Below, in pieces: positions 41,677-51,062 of a stretch of 64,000 bases of DNA. Every line of letters starts with the position of its first letter. Within the stretch, counting starts at the first letter, position 1. Under the pieces are notes generated by a model. It was given only the letters and a program-made list of their open reading frames with translations, made no database searches and was not told the origin of the DNA. Both the position numbers and the translations under genes were made by a program. Source of the DNA: Aliarcobacter trophiarum LMG 25534 (GTDB lineage: Bacteria > Campylobacterota > Campylobacteria > Campylobacterales > Arcobacteraceae); NCBI RefSeq assembly GCF_003355515.1, contig NZ_CP031367.1:868001-932000 (forward strand), in the 5' to 3' direction.

Positions 41677-43547
41677 GTTTATTAAAACAAGTTTCTATAG
41701 TTCTTGGTTTTATTTTTTTGGTACTTTTTGTATCAATTATTGGTTTATCATTTAGTATTATAAAAGACTCTTCTGCAAAATCTCTGTATGAAAATGTACA
41801 AAATAGTGTTACTAGTACTAGTTTATCTATTACAAATGCAGGAATTGATGAAAGTACTATTAAAACAGTTATAAATGCAGCTTTTGATAATGGAAATTAT
41901 GAGAAGATTGTATTTAAAAATACTAATGAAGAGATAGTTTATGAGCTAAAAAAAGAGCTGAAAATAAATAATGAGATACCAAATTGGTTTATAGATATTG
42001 TTGATATAGGGGAAATTTCTGCACTTGCAAGTATTTCACAAGGCTGGAATATGCTAGGAGTTTTAGAGTTTTATGCTGATAGAGCTATTTATTATAATCA
42101 AACTTATAGTATGTTTATTAAACTTTTACAATCTTTAGCCATAAGTTTTGTAGTTTTAATATTCATTTTGGCAATCTTTTTTAATTTTATTTTAAGACCA
42201 CTTAGAGTTATAAATAGTCAAGCAAAAGCAGTAATGAACAATGAGTTTATAATCTCAAATGAAAAACCATTTACTGTGGAGTTCAAAGTTTTAACTACTG
42301 GTATAAATAGTATGATCGAAAAGTTTGAGAAGATGTTTCAAAATACAAATGAGGTTTTAAAAACAAATAAAGAGTTACTATATTTTGATGAAACAACAAA
42401 GATAAATAATAGAAGATATTTTATACTAAAAGCAAATGAGTATTTAGATAAAGATAGCTCAAATAATAAAGGTTTTATCGTATCAATTGCAATAAAACTT
42501 GATATTATAAATAAAACTTACGGATTTGTAAAAACAAATACTATTTTACAAAAACTTGCTACAAATTTAAAAGATAGTTTTAATTTAGATAATGATGTAG
42601 TTGTGAGAATGAATGGTTCTGAGTTTTTGGCACTTATTCCAAATGCCAAAGAAGAAGATGTAAAAAATAGTTTAGAAAAACTAATTGTTGATTTAAAAAA
42701 TATTGAAGAGTTAAATGAAAATATCTTTATAGGGCTTTGTAGATATGAAAATGAAGAGAGTTTAAGAACACTATTTACTAAAATAGACTATACAATCTCT
42801 CAATCAAAAATAAATACAGAAAAAGAGTATTTTTATGCAACTAATATTAATAATATTAAAACAAAAGAGGAGTGGATAAATATTTTAAATATCTCTCTAA
42901 AAGAGGAATTCTTTAGACTAATTCATAGAGATATTGTTGATATTAACTCAAAACAAGAGTATTTAAGAACAATCAGTTTTGAGCTCGATTTTGATGGTGA
43001 GACAATTAGATATGGCGAGTTTATAGCATCTGTTTTAGAGCAAAATAGATTAGATGAAGTATATTTACATATTATAGAAAAAGTTTTCAAAGAGACAAAA
43101 GAGCAAGATTTTGTCTCTATTCAACTTCCAACTATATTTATAGAAAAACTAAGTAGTTATGCAAAACTAAAAGAGATTTTAATTAGATATAAAAATCTAT
43201 CAAAAAATGTTATTTTTGAGATAGAAGAGGAAGCATTTAATAAAAACTTTAATAGTACTTTAATGTATATAACACTATTTAAAGAGCTTAATTTTAACTT
43301 TGCTATATTTAATTTTATTGCAAATAGTGATGATTACAACTATTTAAAAGAGCTTAGACCTCTTTATATTAAAGCATCAAAATTCTTCCTGCTTGAGTCA
43401 AGACAGAGTTTAAATATGCTTAAAATTCTTACACAATCTTTGGATATAAAGCTTGTTGCTACAAGTGTAGATGAGCTCGAAGAGATAAAAACTCTTGAGG
43501 AAATAGGAATAAATGCTATTTCTGGTTCTGTAATGGCAAAATTATAG
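41673..43547 (+). CDS. LapD-like c-di-GMP receptor with degenerate GGDEF and EAL domains
   Basis: This 624-residue inner-membrane protein starts with a transmembrane helix (~7-31) and a LapD/MoxY-type periplasmic domain (~32-148, with YEKIVFKNTNEEIVYELK). A second helix (~150-172), a HAMP-like linker, a GGDEF fold (~230-395) and an EAL fold (~400-624) follow. The GGDEF signature is degenerate (RMNGSEFLALIP), and the EAL position reads SFELDF, so neither catalytic site looks intact. This is what a binding-only LapD requires. It is coupled to the LapG-like protease gene by ATGA, so at high c-di-GMP it probably holds the protease inactive. Confidence 0.87.
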   Translation: MSLLKQVSIVLGFIFLVLFVSIIGLSFSIIKDSSAKSLYENVQNSVTSTSLSITNAGIDESTIKTVINAAFDNGNYEKIVFKNTNEEIVYELKKELKINNEIPNWFIDIVDIGEISALASISQGWNMLGVLEFYADRAIYYNQTYSMFIKLLQSLAISFVVLIFILAIFFNFILRPLRVINSQAKAVMNNEFIISNEKPFTVEFKVLTTGINSMIEKFEKMFQNTNEVLKTNKELLYFDETTKINNRRYFILKANEYLDKDSSNNKGFIVSIAIKLDIINKTYGFVKTNTILQKLATNLKDSFNLDNDVVVRMNGSEFLALIPNAKEEDVKNSLEKLIVDLKNIEELNENIFIGLCRYENEESLRTLFTKIDYTISQSKINTEKEYFYATNINNIKTKEEWINILNISLKEEFFRLIHRDIVDINSKQEYLRTISFELDFDGETIRYGEFIASVLEQNRLDEVYLHIIEKVFKETKEQDFVSIQLPTIFIEKLSSYAKLKEILIRYKNLSKNVIFEIEEEAFNKNFNSTLMYITLFKELNFNFAIFNFIANSDDYNYLKELRPLYIKASKFFLLESRQSLNMLKILTQSLDIKLVATSVDELEEIKTLEEIGINAISGSVMAKL

Positions 43548-43628
43548 TACTCCTCCTTGGTCAGAAAGGCTTTTTTTAGCTTTTTTTGGCTACTATCTTA
43601 TATTTTAAAAAATCAAAAAAGATAAGAT

Positions 43629-44663
43629 ATGACTGTAAAAATCGATTTAAACAATGAAAATTCATATGAAATTTATATAGAGAAGCTAAAAAAAATAAGC
43701 TTTGATAGAAAAGTTGTTGTTGTTACGAACCCAACTATTGCTTCTTTTCACTTAGAGTATTTAAAAGATAATTTGAGTGCACAAGAGCTTAGCTTTTGTA
43801 CAATTCCTGATGGAGAAGAGTACAAAAATATGCAAACATTGGAGCAGATTTTAGAGAGTTGTTTTTTAGCAAAGCTAGATAGAAAATCTCTTTTGGTTGC
43901 TTTTGGTGGCGGTGTTATTGGTGATATGACAGGATTTGCTGCTTCAATATATCAAAGAGGAATAGACTTTATACAAATTCCTACAACACTTTTATCACAA
44001 GTAGATGCAAGTGTTGGTGGAAAAACAGGAATAAATAATAGATTTGGAAAAAATCTAATTGGCTCTTTTCATCAACCAAAAGCTGTTTATATCGATAGTA
44101 GTTTTTTAAAAACATTACCAAAAAGAGAGTTTGGTGCAGGTGTTGCTGAGATTATAAAAATGGCAGTATGTTTTAATAAAGATTTTTTTATGTGGCTTGA
44201 GAATAATGATTTAAATTATGAAAAAAATATAGATATTGCTATACAAAAATCGGTACAAACGAAAGCTTATGTTGTAAGTGTTGATGAAAAAGAGCAAGGA
44301 TTAAGAGCAGCTTTGAACTATGGTCATACTTTTGGACATGTAATAGAAAATCTTACAAATTATAAAACATATCTTCATGGTGAAGCAGTTGGTATTGGAA
44401 TGTGTATGGCAAATGCTTTAGCTGTAAAACTTGGTTTTATGAGTGAAGATGATGAGAAAAGAGTAGAAAAGCTTCTTAAAAAGTATGAGATTCCAACAAC
44501 TTATAAAATAAAAGATGTTGAAGATTTTTATGAGCATTTCTTTTTGGATAAAAAATCAAGTAATAGTAAAATTAAATTTATTTTACCTGTTGGAATTGGT
44601 GATTGTAAAATTACAGATGAGATAAAAAGAGATGATGTAATTGAGATTTTAAAGGGGTTTTAA
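43629..44663 (+). CDS. aroB: 3-dehydroquinate synthase
   Basis: AroB cyclises DAHP to 3-dehydroquinate, the second shikimate-pathway step, with NAD+ and a divalent metal. The 344-residue protein shows the NAD-binding IPDGEEYKN and AFGGGVIGDMTGFAAS segments. PTTLLSQVDASVGGKTGIN is the family signature. Metal-binding residues lie in AEIIKMA, NYGHTFGHVIE and LHGEAVGIGM. No strong ribosome-binding site precedes the ATG. The MscS gene starts at the next base after the stop. The order aroB, MscS, mtaB, FtsH-like is, as I recall, conserved in Helicobacter and Campylobacter. Confidence 0.96.
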   Translation: MTVKIDLNNENSYEIYIEKLKKISFDRKVVVVTNPTIASFHLEYLKDNLSAQELSFCTIPDGEEYKNMQTLEQILESCFLAKLDRKSLLVAFGGGVIGDMTGFAASIYQRGIDFIQIPTTLLSQVDASVGGKTGINNRFGKNLIGSFHQPKAVYIDSSFLKTLPKREFGAGVAEIIKMAVCFNKDFFMWLENNDLNYEKNIDIAIQKSVQTKAYVVSVDEKEQGLRAALNYGHTFGHVIENLTNYKTYLHGEAVGIGMCMANALAVKLGFMSEDDEKRVEKLLKKYEIPTTYKIKDVEDFYEHFFLDKKSSNSKIKFILPVGIGDCKITDEIKRDDVIEILKGF

Positions 44664-46322
44664 GTGTTTAAAAAAATTGTTCTAATACTATGTTTGGTGG
44701 CTAGTTTTAATCTTATTGCAAATGAGCAAAAAGTTGATGATAGTAAGAAAAAGAGCTTAGAACAAAAAAATACCCAAAAAAAAGATGAAAATATTTTAGA
44801 GATTGAAAATATGGTTGAGGCAAATATTTTAATTGATAAAATAAATAAAATAGAGGCTAGCTTTAAAGATAATATTCTTTTAAAAAGATATTCAAACTAT
44901 CTATCATATAGTAAAATTTCAAATGAATTAGAGACTTTAAAAGAGAGTTTAAAAAGAAAAAATCAATTAAGTGATGAGTTAGAGTATCAGCTTCTAAATA
45001 AAATTAGAGTAAAAGAGAATGAGTTAGAACTAATTGGTGAGTACAAAGGTTCACCAATAGGAAGTTTAATTAATCCACCAGAAATAGATAAATTTGAAAA
45101 TATTACAAATCCATTTGGAATAATTACAGCTTTATCAAATATAAAAAAAATAGAGAGCAATAAGCAACAATTTGGCTCTTTAGAGCTTCAAATAGAGGTT
45201 TTATTAAAGAGCTTAGAAGTTGAATTAAATAGCTATAGAGAACTTTTTGTTTTAGAACCAAAAGGTGATTATAAAGACAAAATCTCTTTTTTGGATAAAC
45301 AAAAAAGAGATTTTGAGATAGTATTAGATATTGTAAGTACAACTCAAGAGGTTTATGGAAGAAAAACAGAGCAAATTGTATTAGAGTTAAAAAATCAAAT
45401 ATCTTCACAAATTCAAAAAATGATGTTTATTTTTGGAATAATTATTGTGATGCTTATAGTCTCATTTTTAGTAAAATTAACGCTCAAAAAGTATTTCTCA
45501 CAAAATGAGAATTACTATATGGTAAATAAAATAATCAATTTTACCTTGGCATTTTTGGTATTAATGTTACTTCTATTTTCATATATAGACAATGTTTCAT
45601 ACCTTGTAACTATTTTAGGATTTGCATCCGCAGGTATTGCAATTGCTTTAAAAGATTGGTTTATGTCACTTTTTGGATGGATGGTAATAGTTACTTCTGG
45701 ATTTATTCAAGTTGGAGATAGAATTAGAGTTACAAAGGGTGATGTTGAAACAGTTGGTGATGTTTTAGATATTTCACTATTTAAAATAACAATTAAAGAA
45801 GATGTTACAATGGTATCTTACATGAAGAATAGAAGAGCTGGAAGAATTTTCTTTGTACCAAATAACTATATCTTTTCTGAACTTATTGCAAACTATAGCC
45901 ATAGTGAGTTAAAAACAGTTTGGGATGGAATAGATATTACCCTTACTTTTGACTCTAATTTTAAAAAAGCTCAGAAAATTGTAAGAGAGATTTTAAAACA
46001 TTATTCAAAAGGATATAGTGATATTACAAGAAAACAGTTATCAAAGATGAGAAATAAATATCAACTAAGAGCTACAGGAGTAGAGCCTAGAGTTTTTACT
46101 TTAATTGAACCTTATGGAGTTGTAGTTTCTGGTTGGTATCTTACAAATTCATTTGCAGCATTGGTTCTAAGAAGTACTATTAGTGCTGAAATAATCGAAG
46201 CTTTAATGAAAGAGGATGATATCCATATAGCATATCCTACTCAACAAATAAATATTAATAGAACCTCAAAAGCTTATGGTCCTTCAAGAAATGACTCAAA
46301 TAAAGAGCCTGAATTTGAATAG
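44664..46322 (+). CDS. MscS-family mechanosensitive channel
   Basis: This 552-residue inner-membrane channel begins with a signal peptide (FKKIVLILCLVASFNLIA, GTG start, ribosome-binding site AAAGGGG). A long charged, coiled-coil periplasmic region (~25-245) leads to three helices (~250-355) and the MscS core. The pore helix region is TILGFASAGIAIALKDW, followed by the beta domain (GFIQVGDRIRV) and the cytosolic cage. Length exceeds E. coli MscS (286 residues) because of the N-terminal extension. It protects against hypo-osmotic shock. It starts directly after the aroB stop. Confidence 0.9.
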   Translation: MFKKIVLILCLVASFNLIANEQKVDDSKKKSLEQKNTQKKDENILEIENMVEANILIDKINKIEASFKDNILLKRYSNYLSYSKISNELETLKESLKRKNQLSDELEYQLLNKIRVKENELELIGEYKGSPIGSLINPPEIDKFENITNPFGIITALSNIKKIESNKQQFGSLELQIEVLLKSLEVELNSYRELFVLEPKGDYKDKISFLDKQKRDFEIVLDIVSTTQEVYGRKTEQIVLELKNQISSQIQKMMFIFGIIIVMLIVSFLVKLTLKKYFSQNENYYMVNKIINFTLAFLVLMLLLFSYIDNVSYLVTILGFASAGIAIALKDWFMSLFGWMVIVTSGFIQVGDRIRVTKGDVETVGDVLDISLFKITIKEDVTMVSYMKNRRAGRIFFVPNNYIFSELIANYSHSELKTVWDGIDITLTFDSNFKKAQKIVREILKHYSKGYSDITRKQLSKMRNKYQLRATGVEPRVFTLIEPYGVVVSGWYLTNSFAALVLRSTISAEIIEALMKEDDIHIAYPTQQININRTSKAYGPSRNDSNKEPEFE

Positions 46323-46347
46323 TATTATAAAAATAGGATAATTTTTA

Positions 46348-47625
46348 ATGAATTTTAGTACAACAAAACCAAAAGTTTTTTTTAAAACTTTTGGTTGTAG
46401 AACAAATATTTTTGATACTCAAGTTATGATGAGTAACTTAAAAGATTTTGAAGTAACACAAGATGAAAGTGATGCTTCTATAGTAGTAATTAACTCTTGT
46501 ACAGTTACAAATAGTGCAGATACAACAGCTAGAAGTTATATAAATGGTTTAAAAAAATTAAGCAATAATCCAAAAGTAATCTTTACGGGGTGTGGAACAA
46601 GAACAAAAGGGGAAAAGCTTTTTGGAGAAAATAAGATAGATGGTCTTTTTGGAGCGAGTGAAAAAGAGAATATAAATGAGTTTTTAAAACTAGATGAGAA
46701 GTTTTTTAAACTAGGAGATTTAAAGAGTTTAGATAAAACTGTTGTTGAAGAGTTTGTAGGTAAAAGTAGGGCATTTATAAAAATACAAGAGGGTTGTGAT
46801 TTTAGATGCTCATACTGCATTATTCCTTATGTAAGAGGTGATGCTAGAAGTTATGAAGAGAGTGTAATTTTAAATCAAGTAGAGACTTTGGCACAAAATG
46901 GTTTTAGTGAGTTTATACTAACAGGGACAAATGTAGGAAGTTATGGTAAAAAAATGCATACATCTTTGGCTAAACTTCTTAAGAAAATGTCTTTGATAAA
47001 GGGTGTTAAGCGAATACGAATGGGAAGTATAGAGCCAATTCAAATAGATGATGAATTTAAAGAACTAATAAACGAGCCTTTTATGGCAAAGCACCTTCAT
47101 ATTGCACTTCAACATACTTCAAAAGAGATGTTAAAGATTATGAATAGAAGAAACAAAGTTTTAAGTGATTTAGAACTTTTTGAGTTTTTAAGCTCAAATG
47201 GCTATGCTTTAGGAACTGATTTTATTGTAGGACATCCAGGAGAAACCGAACAACTTTGGAGAGAAGCTATGAAAAATCTGGAAAATTTCCCACTTACTCA
47301 TATACATGCTTTTACATATTCAAAAAGAGATGGAACTCCTAGTGCAATTATGAAAGATATGATAAAAGGTGATATTGCAAAAGACAGATATATCGAACTT
47401 GTAGAGATTATAAAAGATAAAAATTATAAGTTTAGAGAAAAAATTAAAAATAGTTCTATAAAACTTGAGGTTTTAGTAGAACAGGAGAAAAACGGTATTT
47501 TTACTGGTTTTGATCAGTTCTTTAATCAAGTTTCTATATCTTCAAAAGAAGATTTAGTAGGTGATTGGCTAATATTGGATGATTATTTAGTAAAGGAGAA
47601 TAAAAATGAAGCAAGATTTGAATGA
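46348..47625 (+). CDS. mtaB: tRNA t6A37 methylthiotransferase MtaB
   Basis: This 425-residue radical-SAM enzyme converts t6A at position 37 of tRNA to ms2t6A. The N-terminal UPF0004 domain holds three cluster cysteines (C17 in FGCRTN, C51 in NSCTVT, C82 in TGCGTR). The radical-SAM cluster motif is EGCDFRCSYC (C150, C154, C157). LTGTNVGSYG and MGSIEP segments and the C-terminal TRAM-like domain distinguish MtaB from MiaB. Its end overlaps the FtsH-like gene by 20 bases. Confidence 0.93.
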   Translation: MNFSTTKPKVFFKTFGCRTNIFDTQVMMSNLKDFEVTQDESDASIVVINSCTVTNSADTTARSYINGLKKLSNNPKVIFTGCGTRTKGEKLFGENKIDGLFGASEKENINEFLKLDEKFFKLGDLKSLDKTVVEEFVGKSRAFIKIQEGCDFRCSYCIIPYVRGDARSYEESVILNQVETLAQNGFSEFILTGTNVGSYGKKMHTSLAKLLKKMSLIKGVKRIRMGSIEPIQIDDEFKELINEPFMAKHLHIALQHTSKEMLKIMNRRNKVLSDLELFEFLSSNGYALGTDFIVGHPGETEQLWREAMKNLENFPLTHIHAFTYSKRDGTPSAIMKDMIKGDIAKDRYIELVEIIKDKNYKFREKIKNSSIKLEVLVEQEKNGIFTGFDQFFNQVSISSKEDLVGDWLILDDYLVKENKNEARFE

Positions 47626-49087
47626 TAAAAATATAGATAAAAACTTTAAACTAATGCTACTTTCAGCTTTGGTTTTGGTAATCTTATTTAGCTACACAAT
47701 TTATAAGAGTAGTACAAACATTCAAGGACTTAGTTATTATATTGGAATTGGATTCCTCTTTGTTCTTCTTATAATATCTTTTATTTTAAGAGCAAAGCAG
47801 GATAAAATAAGAGACTATTTTTTGAAAAAACGTGGTAATAAGAGTTTAAATGAAGTTAGTTTTGAAAAAGAGTTATCAAGTAGTAAAGGTGATGAAGTTG
47901 TAAGTGAACAATCTTTTATAAAACCTGTTGCTTCAAATATTACTTTTAAAGATGTTGCTGGAATAAAAGAGATTAAAGAGGAATTAGAAGAGATAGTTGA
48001 TTTCTTAAATAACCCTTCAAAATATCAAAAACATAAGGTGAAACTACCAAAAGGTGTACTTTTAGTAGGTCCTCCAGGAGTTGGAAAAACATTGATTGCA
48101 AGAGCAGTTGCAGGTGAAGCTCAAGTTCCATTTTTTTATCAAAGTGGAGCTAGTTTTGTTCAAATTTATGTAGGAATGGGAGCAAAAAAGGTTAGAGAGT
48201 TATTTGATAGTGCAAAACTAAATGCTCCATCTATAATATTTATAGATGAAATTGATGCAGTAGGAAAAGCAAGAGGTGGAAAGTCAAATGATGAACGGGA
48301 ATCTACTTTAAATGAACTTTTAACTCAAATGGATGGTTTTTTAGGAGATAGTGGAGTAATAGTAATAGCTGCTACAAATAAGATAGAAGTACTAGATGAT
48401 GCACTTTTAAGAGCAGGAAGATTTGATAGAAGAGTATATGTTGGATTACCAAATATTGAAGATAGAAAAAAAATTTTAGAACTATATTTAAAAGATGTAA
48501 AATACAGTATAAATATTGACAAATTAGCTCAAAGTAGTGCAGGATTTAACTCAGCAGCTTTATCAACACTTGTAAATGAAGCTCTACTTAGTATGATAAA
48601 AAATAAGAAATCTATTTTAGAAGAGAGTGATATTGAAATTGCAAAAAATAAACTAGAGTTTGGAAAAAAACAGCAGAAAATTTTAGATATAGAGCAAAAA
48701 GAGATTTTAGCAATATATCAAACTTGCAAAGCTTATATCTCAAGATCAAAGGTAAAATTGCTAGATGATGGGGTTCCTAGAATAAATAAAGTATTTTTAT
48801 CTTATGGCGAAATGCTTGAAAACATAAAAAGAGAGTTGGCAGGAACTGTAGGTTTGGAGCTAATAAAAAATGAGAAGTATTCAATAGGTGAAGATGCTAT
48901 AAAAAGAGCTTATGAGATAGCTTCTCTTATGATACAAGATTATAAAATGGCACAAAATATTGAAGAGATAATAAAAAGTGCACAAGATAGTTTAAAAGAT
49001 GAGTTAATGAGAAATATAGACAATATAGCTAGATTAAAAGAGCTTATGCTAAAAAATGAGGTAATTACTCTTGAAGATTTACAATAA
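47606..49087 (+). CDS. FtsH-like membrane AAA ATPase with a degenerate protease site
   Basis: This 493-residue protein has two N-terminal transmembrane helices (~16-32, ~43-62) and an FtsH-type AAA domain. Walker A is GPPGVGKT (155-162), Walker B IIFIDEID (210-217), the pore loop FVQIYVGMGA, and the arginine finger region LRAGRFDRRV. Where FtsH has the zinc motif HEAGH, this protein reads YQTCK (371-375), so all three catalytic residues are changed and the C-terminal part is short. It is probably an unfoldase or adaptor rather than a protease. The ATG follows AAAGGAG, within the end of mtaB. Confidence 0.9.
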   Translation: MKQDLNDKNIDKNFKLMLLSALVLVILFSYTIYKSSTNIQGLSYYIGIGFLFVLLIISFILRAKQDKIRDYFLKKRGNKSLNEVSFEKELSSSKGDEVVSEQSFIKPVASNITFKDVAGIKEIKEELEEIVDFLNNPSKYQKHKVKLPKGVLLVGPPGVGKTLIARAVAGEAQVPFFYQSGASFVQIYVGMGAKKVRELFDSAKLNAPSIIFIDEIDAVGKARGGKSNDERESTLNELLTQMDGFLGDSGVIVIAATNKIEVLDDALLRAGRFDRRVYVGLPNIEDRKKILELYLKDVKYSINIDKLAQSSAGFNSAALSTLVNEALLSMIKNKKSILEESDIEIAKNKLEFGKKQQKILDIEQKEILAIYQTCKAYISRSKVKLLDDGVPRINKVFLSYGEMLENIKRELAGTVGLELIKNEKYSIGEDAIKRAYEIASLMIQDYKMAQNIEEIIKSAQDSLKDELMRNIDNIARLKELMLKNEVITLEDLQ

Positions 49088-49589
49088 TTTTTTTAGTGGT
49101 TTTTGTTTTTCAAATGAGAGTGAACTTTTTGAAGATTATTTAGAAAAAGGCGATTTTATAGTAAGTGGTTTTTCTTACGGAGCTATAAAAGCTTTTTTAT
49201 ATGTAAAAAATAGTGAGAAAAGAGTTGATAAGCTTCAACTCTTTTCTCCAGCATTTTTTCAAAATAAAGATGATAAATTTAAAAGAATGCAACTTATGTA
49301 TTTCAAAAAAGATGAAGAGCCATATATTAAAACTTTTTTGGGAAATATAAATTCATCTTTTGATAAAGATGTTTCAAAATATTATAAAAAAGGAACACAA
49401 GAAGAGTTAGATGAACTTATAAATTTTGTTTGGAATAAAGAAGATTTAAAGTCTTTAGTAAAAAAAGGTATAAAAATAGAGGTTTTTTTAGGGGGAAAAG
49501 ATAAAATAATTGATAGTTTAGAAGCAAAAGAGTTTTTTAAAGAGTTTGCTACTGTTTACTATTTTAAAGAGAAAGGACATTTATTATGA
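49071..49589 (+). CDS. bioV: BioV/BioH-like alpha/beta hydrolase
   Basis: This 172-residue alpha/beta hydrolase has a compact fold. The nucleophile elbow is SGFSYGAIKAF, the catalytic aspartate is likely in FLGGKDKIID, and the histidine is in KEKGHLL at the extreme C-terminus. In Campylobacterota, proteins of this type (BioV) cleave pimeloyl-ACP methyl ester to free pimeloyl-ACP for biotin synthesis. Assignment is by resemblance and is not certain. The start is TTG at 49071, overlapping the FtsH-like gene by 17 bases. The next gene overlaps by 4 bases. Confidence 0.65.
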   Translation: MKIYNNFFSGFCFSNESELFEDYLEKGDFIVSGFSYGAIKAFLYVKNSEKRVDKLQLFSPAFFQNKDDKFKRMQLMYFKKDEEPYIKTFLGNINSSFDKDVSKYYKKGTQEELDELINFVWNKEDLKSLVKKGIKIEVFLGGKDKIIDSLEAKEFFKEFATVYYFKEKGHLL

Positions 49590-50113
49590 TTGCAAAAATT
49601 GGAATAATTACAACAAGTGATAGAGCAAGTGCTGGAGTTTATGAAGATTTATCAGGAAAAGCTATTATAGATACTTTAAATCTTTATTTAAAATCTCATT
49701 GGGAACCTGTTTATAGATGTATTAGTGATGATAGAAAAACAATAGAAGATAATCTAATAGATTTAATTGATAATGAAAAGTGTTGTTTAGTTGTAACAAC
49801 AGGTGGAACAGGACCAGCACAAAGAGATGTAACTCCAGAAGCCACAGAAGCCGTTTGTGATAGAATGATGCCAGGTTTTGGAGAACTTATGAGAAGTGTA
49901 AGTTTACAATATGTTCCAACTGCTATTTTATCAAGACAAACAGCAGGTCTTAGAGGAAGCTCTTTGATAGTAAATCTTCCAGGAAAACCAAAATCTATTA
50001 AAGAGTGTTTAGATGCAGTTTTTCCAGCAATTCCATACTGTATAGATATTATGGAAGGTCCATATTTAGAGACAAATGAAGAGATTATAAAAGCTTTTAG
50101 ACCAAAAAAGTAG
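49586..50113 (+). CDS. mog: molybdopterin adenylyltransferase
   Basis: Mog adenylates molybdopterin before molybdenum insertion, late in molybdenum cofactor synthesis. The 175-residue protein carries the family motifs IGIITTSDRASAGVYEDLSG at the N-terminus, VVTTGGTGPAQRDVTPEAT around residue 72, and SLIVNLPGKPKSIKE. These distinguish it from MoaB only weakly, but the length and the RDVTPEA segment favour Mog. It overlaps the upstream BioV-like gene by 4 bases. Molybdoenzymes such as nitrate reductase would use its product; none is in the window. Confidence 0.9.
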   Translation: MIAKIGIITTSDRASAGVYEDLSGKAIIDTLNLYLKSHWEPVYRCISDDRKTIEDNLIDLIDNEKCCLVVTTGGTGPAQRDVTPEATEAVCDRMMPGFGELMRSVSLQYVPTAILSRQTAGLRGSSLIVNLPGKPKSIKECLDAVFPAIPYCIDIMEGPYLETNEEIIKAFRPKK

Positions 50114-50210
50114 TGATAAGAATATTTATAAAAGATATATAAATATCTATAAAAGTACTTTAAATACCAAATGATATATGGTATTAATTTATAAAAAGTA
50201 AGAAATAAAT

Positions 50211-51062
50211 ATGAAAACAATTTTAATATCAGGTGGAAGTGGTTTTGTAGGACAAAGTTTATTTAACTTTTTTAAAAATCAAAATTACGACGTTAATATT
50301 TTAAGCAGAGAAATTTTAAAAGATAGTAAAAAACTGGATGAATTTATTCAAAATAGTGATATTTTAATAAATTTAAGTGGAGCAAATATTATAAATAGAT
50401 GGAGTGAAAAATATAAAAAATTACTCTATAAAAGTAGAATTGATACAACAAAGACTTTAGTAGAATCTATAAAAAGAGTTGAAAAAAAGCCAAAAATGTT
50501 TATATCAACTTCGGCTGTTGGAATTTATGATAATAAATCAAAATATGATGAAAATGGCTCTTTAGGAGATGATTTTTTATCAAAACTTTGTCAAGATTGG
50601 GAAAAAGAGGCATTAAAAGCAAAAAATACTACTACAAAAGTATCAGTTTTTAGATTTGGAATAGTTTTAGGAAAAAGTGGAGGAGCTTTTAAAAAGATGA
50701 TTACTCCTTTTAAACTAGGGCTTGGTGGAATTATTGGAAATGGAAAACAGCATTTCTCATATATTCATATAGAAGATTTGCTAGAAGCTTATAAATATAT
50801 AATAAAAAATGAATTTGATGGTATTTTTAATCTTACAGCTCCAATTCCTACAACAAACTATGAATTTACAAAGACTCTAGGAAAAGTTTTAAATAGAGCT
50901 ACAATTTTTACTATTCCTGAATTTATTTTAAAATTAATATTTAGTGAAGGTGCAAAAGTATTAAGTGATGGACAAAGTGCAGTTCCCAAGAAACTTCTTG
51001 ATTTGGGCTTTGAGTTTAAATATAAAAATATAGAAGATAGTTTAAAAAGTTTAGTAAAATGA
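50211..51062 (+). CDS. TIGR01777-type SDR epimerase
   Basis: This 283-residue cytosolic extended short-chain dehydrogenase resembles the SulA-like/TIGR01777 epimerases. The nucleotide-binding motif is ISGGSGFVGQSLFNFF (residues ~4-19). LINLSGANIINRWSEKYKK, SAVGIYD (catalytic Tyr), GKSGGAFKKM and the C-terminal AVPKKLLDLGFEF are typical. The real substrate of the family is unknown. The 98-base gap before it contains weak AT-rich hairpins and no clear terminator. The stop overlaps the photolyase ATG (ATGA). Confidence 0.88.
   Translation: MKTILISGGSGFVGQSLFNFFKNQNYDVNILSREILKDSKKLDEFIQNSDILINLSGANIINRWSEKYKKLLYKSRIDTTKTLVESIKRVEKKPKMFISTSAVGIYDNKSKYDENGSLGDDFLSKLCQDWEKEALKAKNTTTKVSVFRFGIVLGKSGGAFKKMITPFKLGLGGIIGNGKQHFSYIHIEDLLEAYKYIIKNEFDGIFNLTAPIPTTNYEFTKTLGKVLNRATIFTIPEFILKLIFSEGAKVLSDGQSAVPKKLLDLGFEFKYKNIEDSLKSLVK

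Noticed and set aside
43594-43629. Hairpin TATCTTAT/ATAAGATA over the aroB start codon
   Set aside because: Only 8 A-T-rich pairs with a 20-base loop; expected by chance in such AT-rich DNA and not clearly regulatory.
50114-50210. Short inverted repeats (AGATAT/ATATCT, AATACCA/TGGTATT) after mog
   Set aside because: Stems of 6-7 pairs without a T run; too weak to call a terminator.
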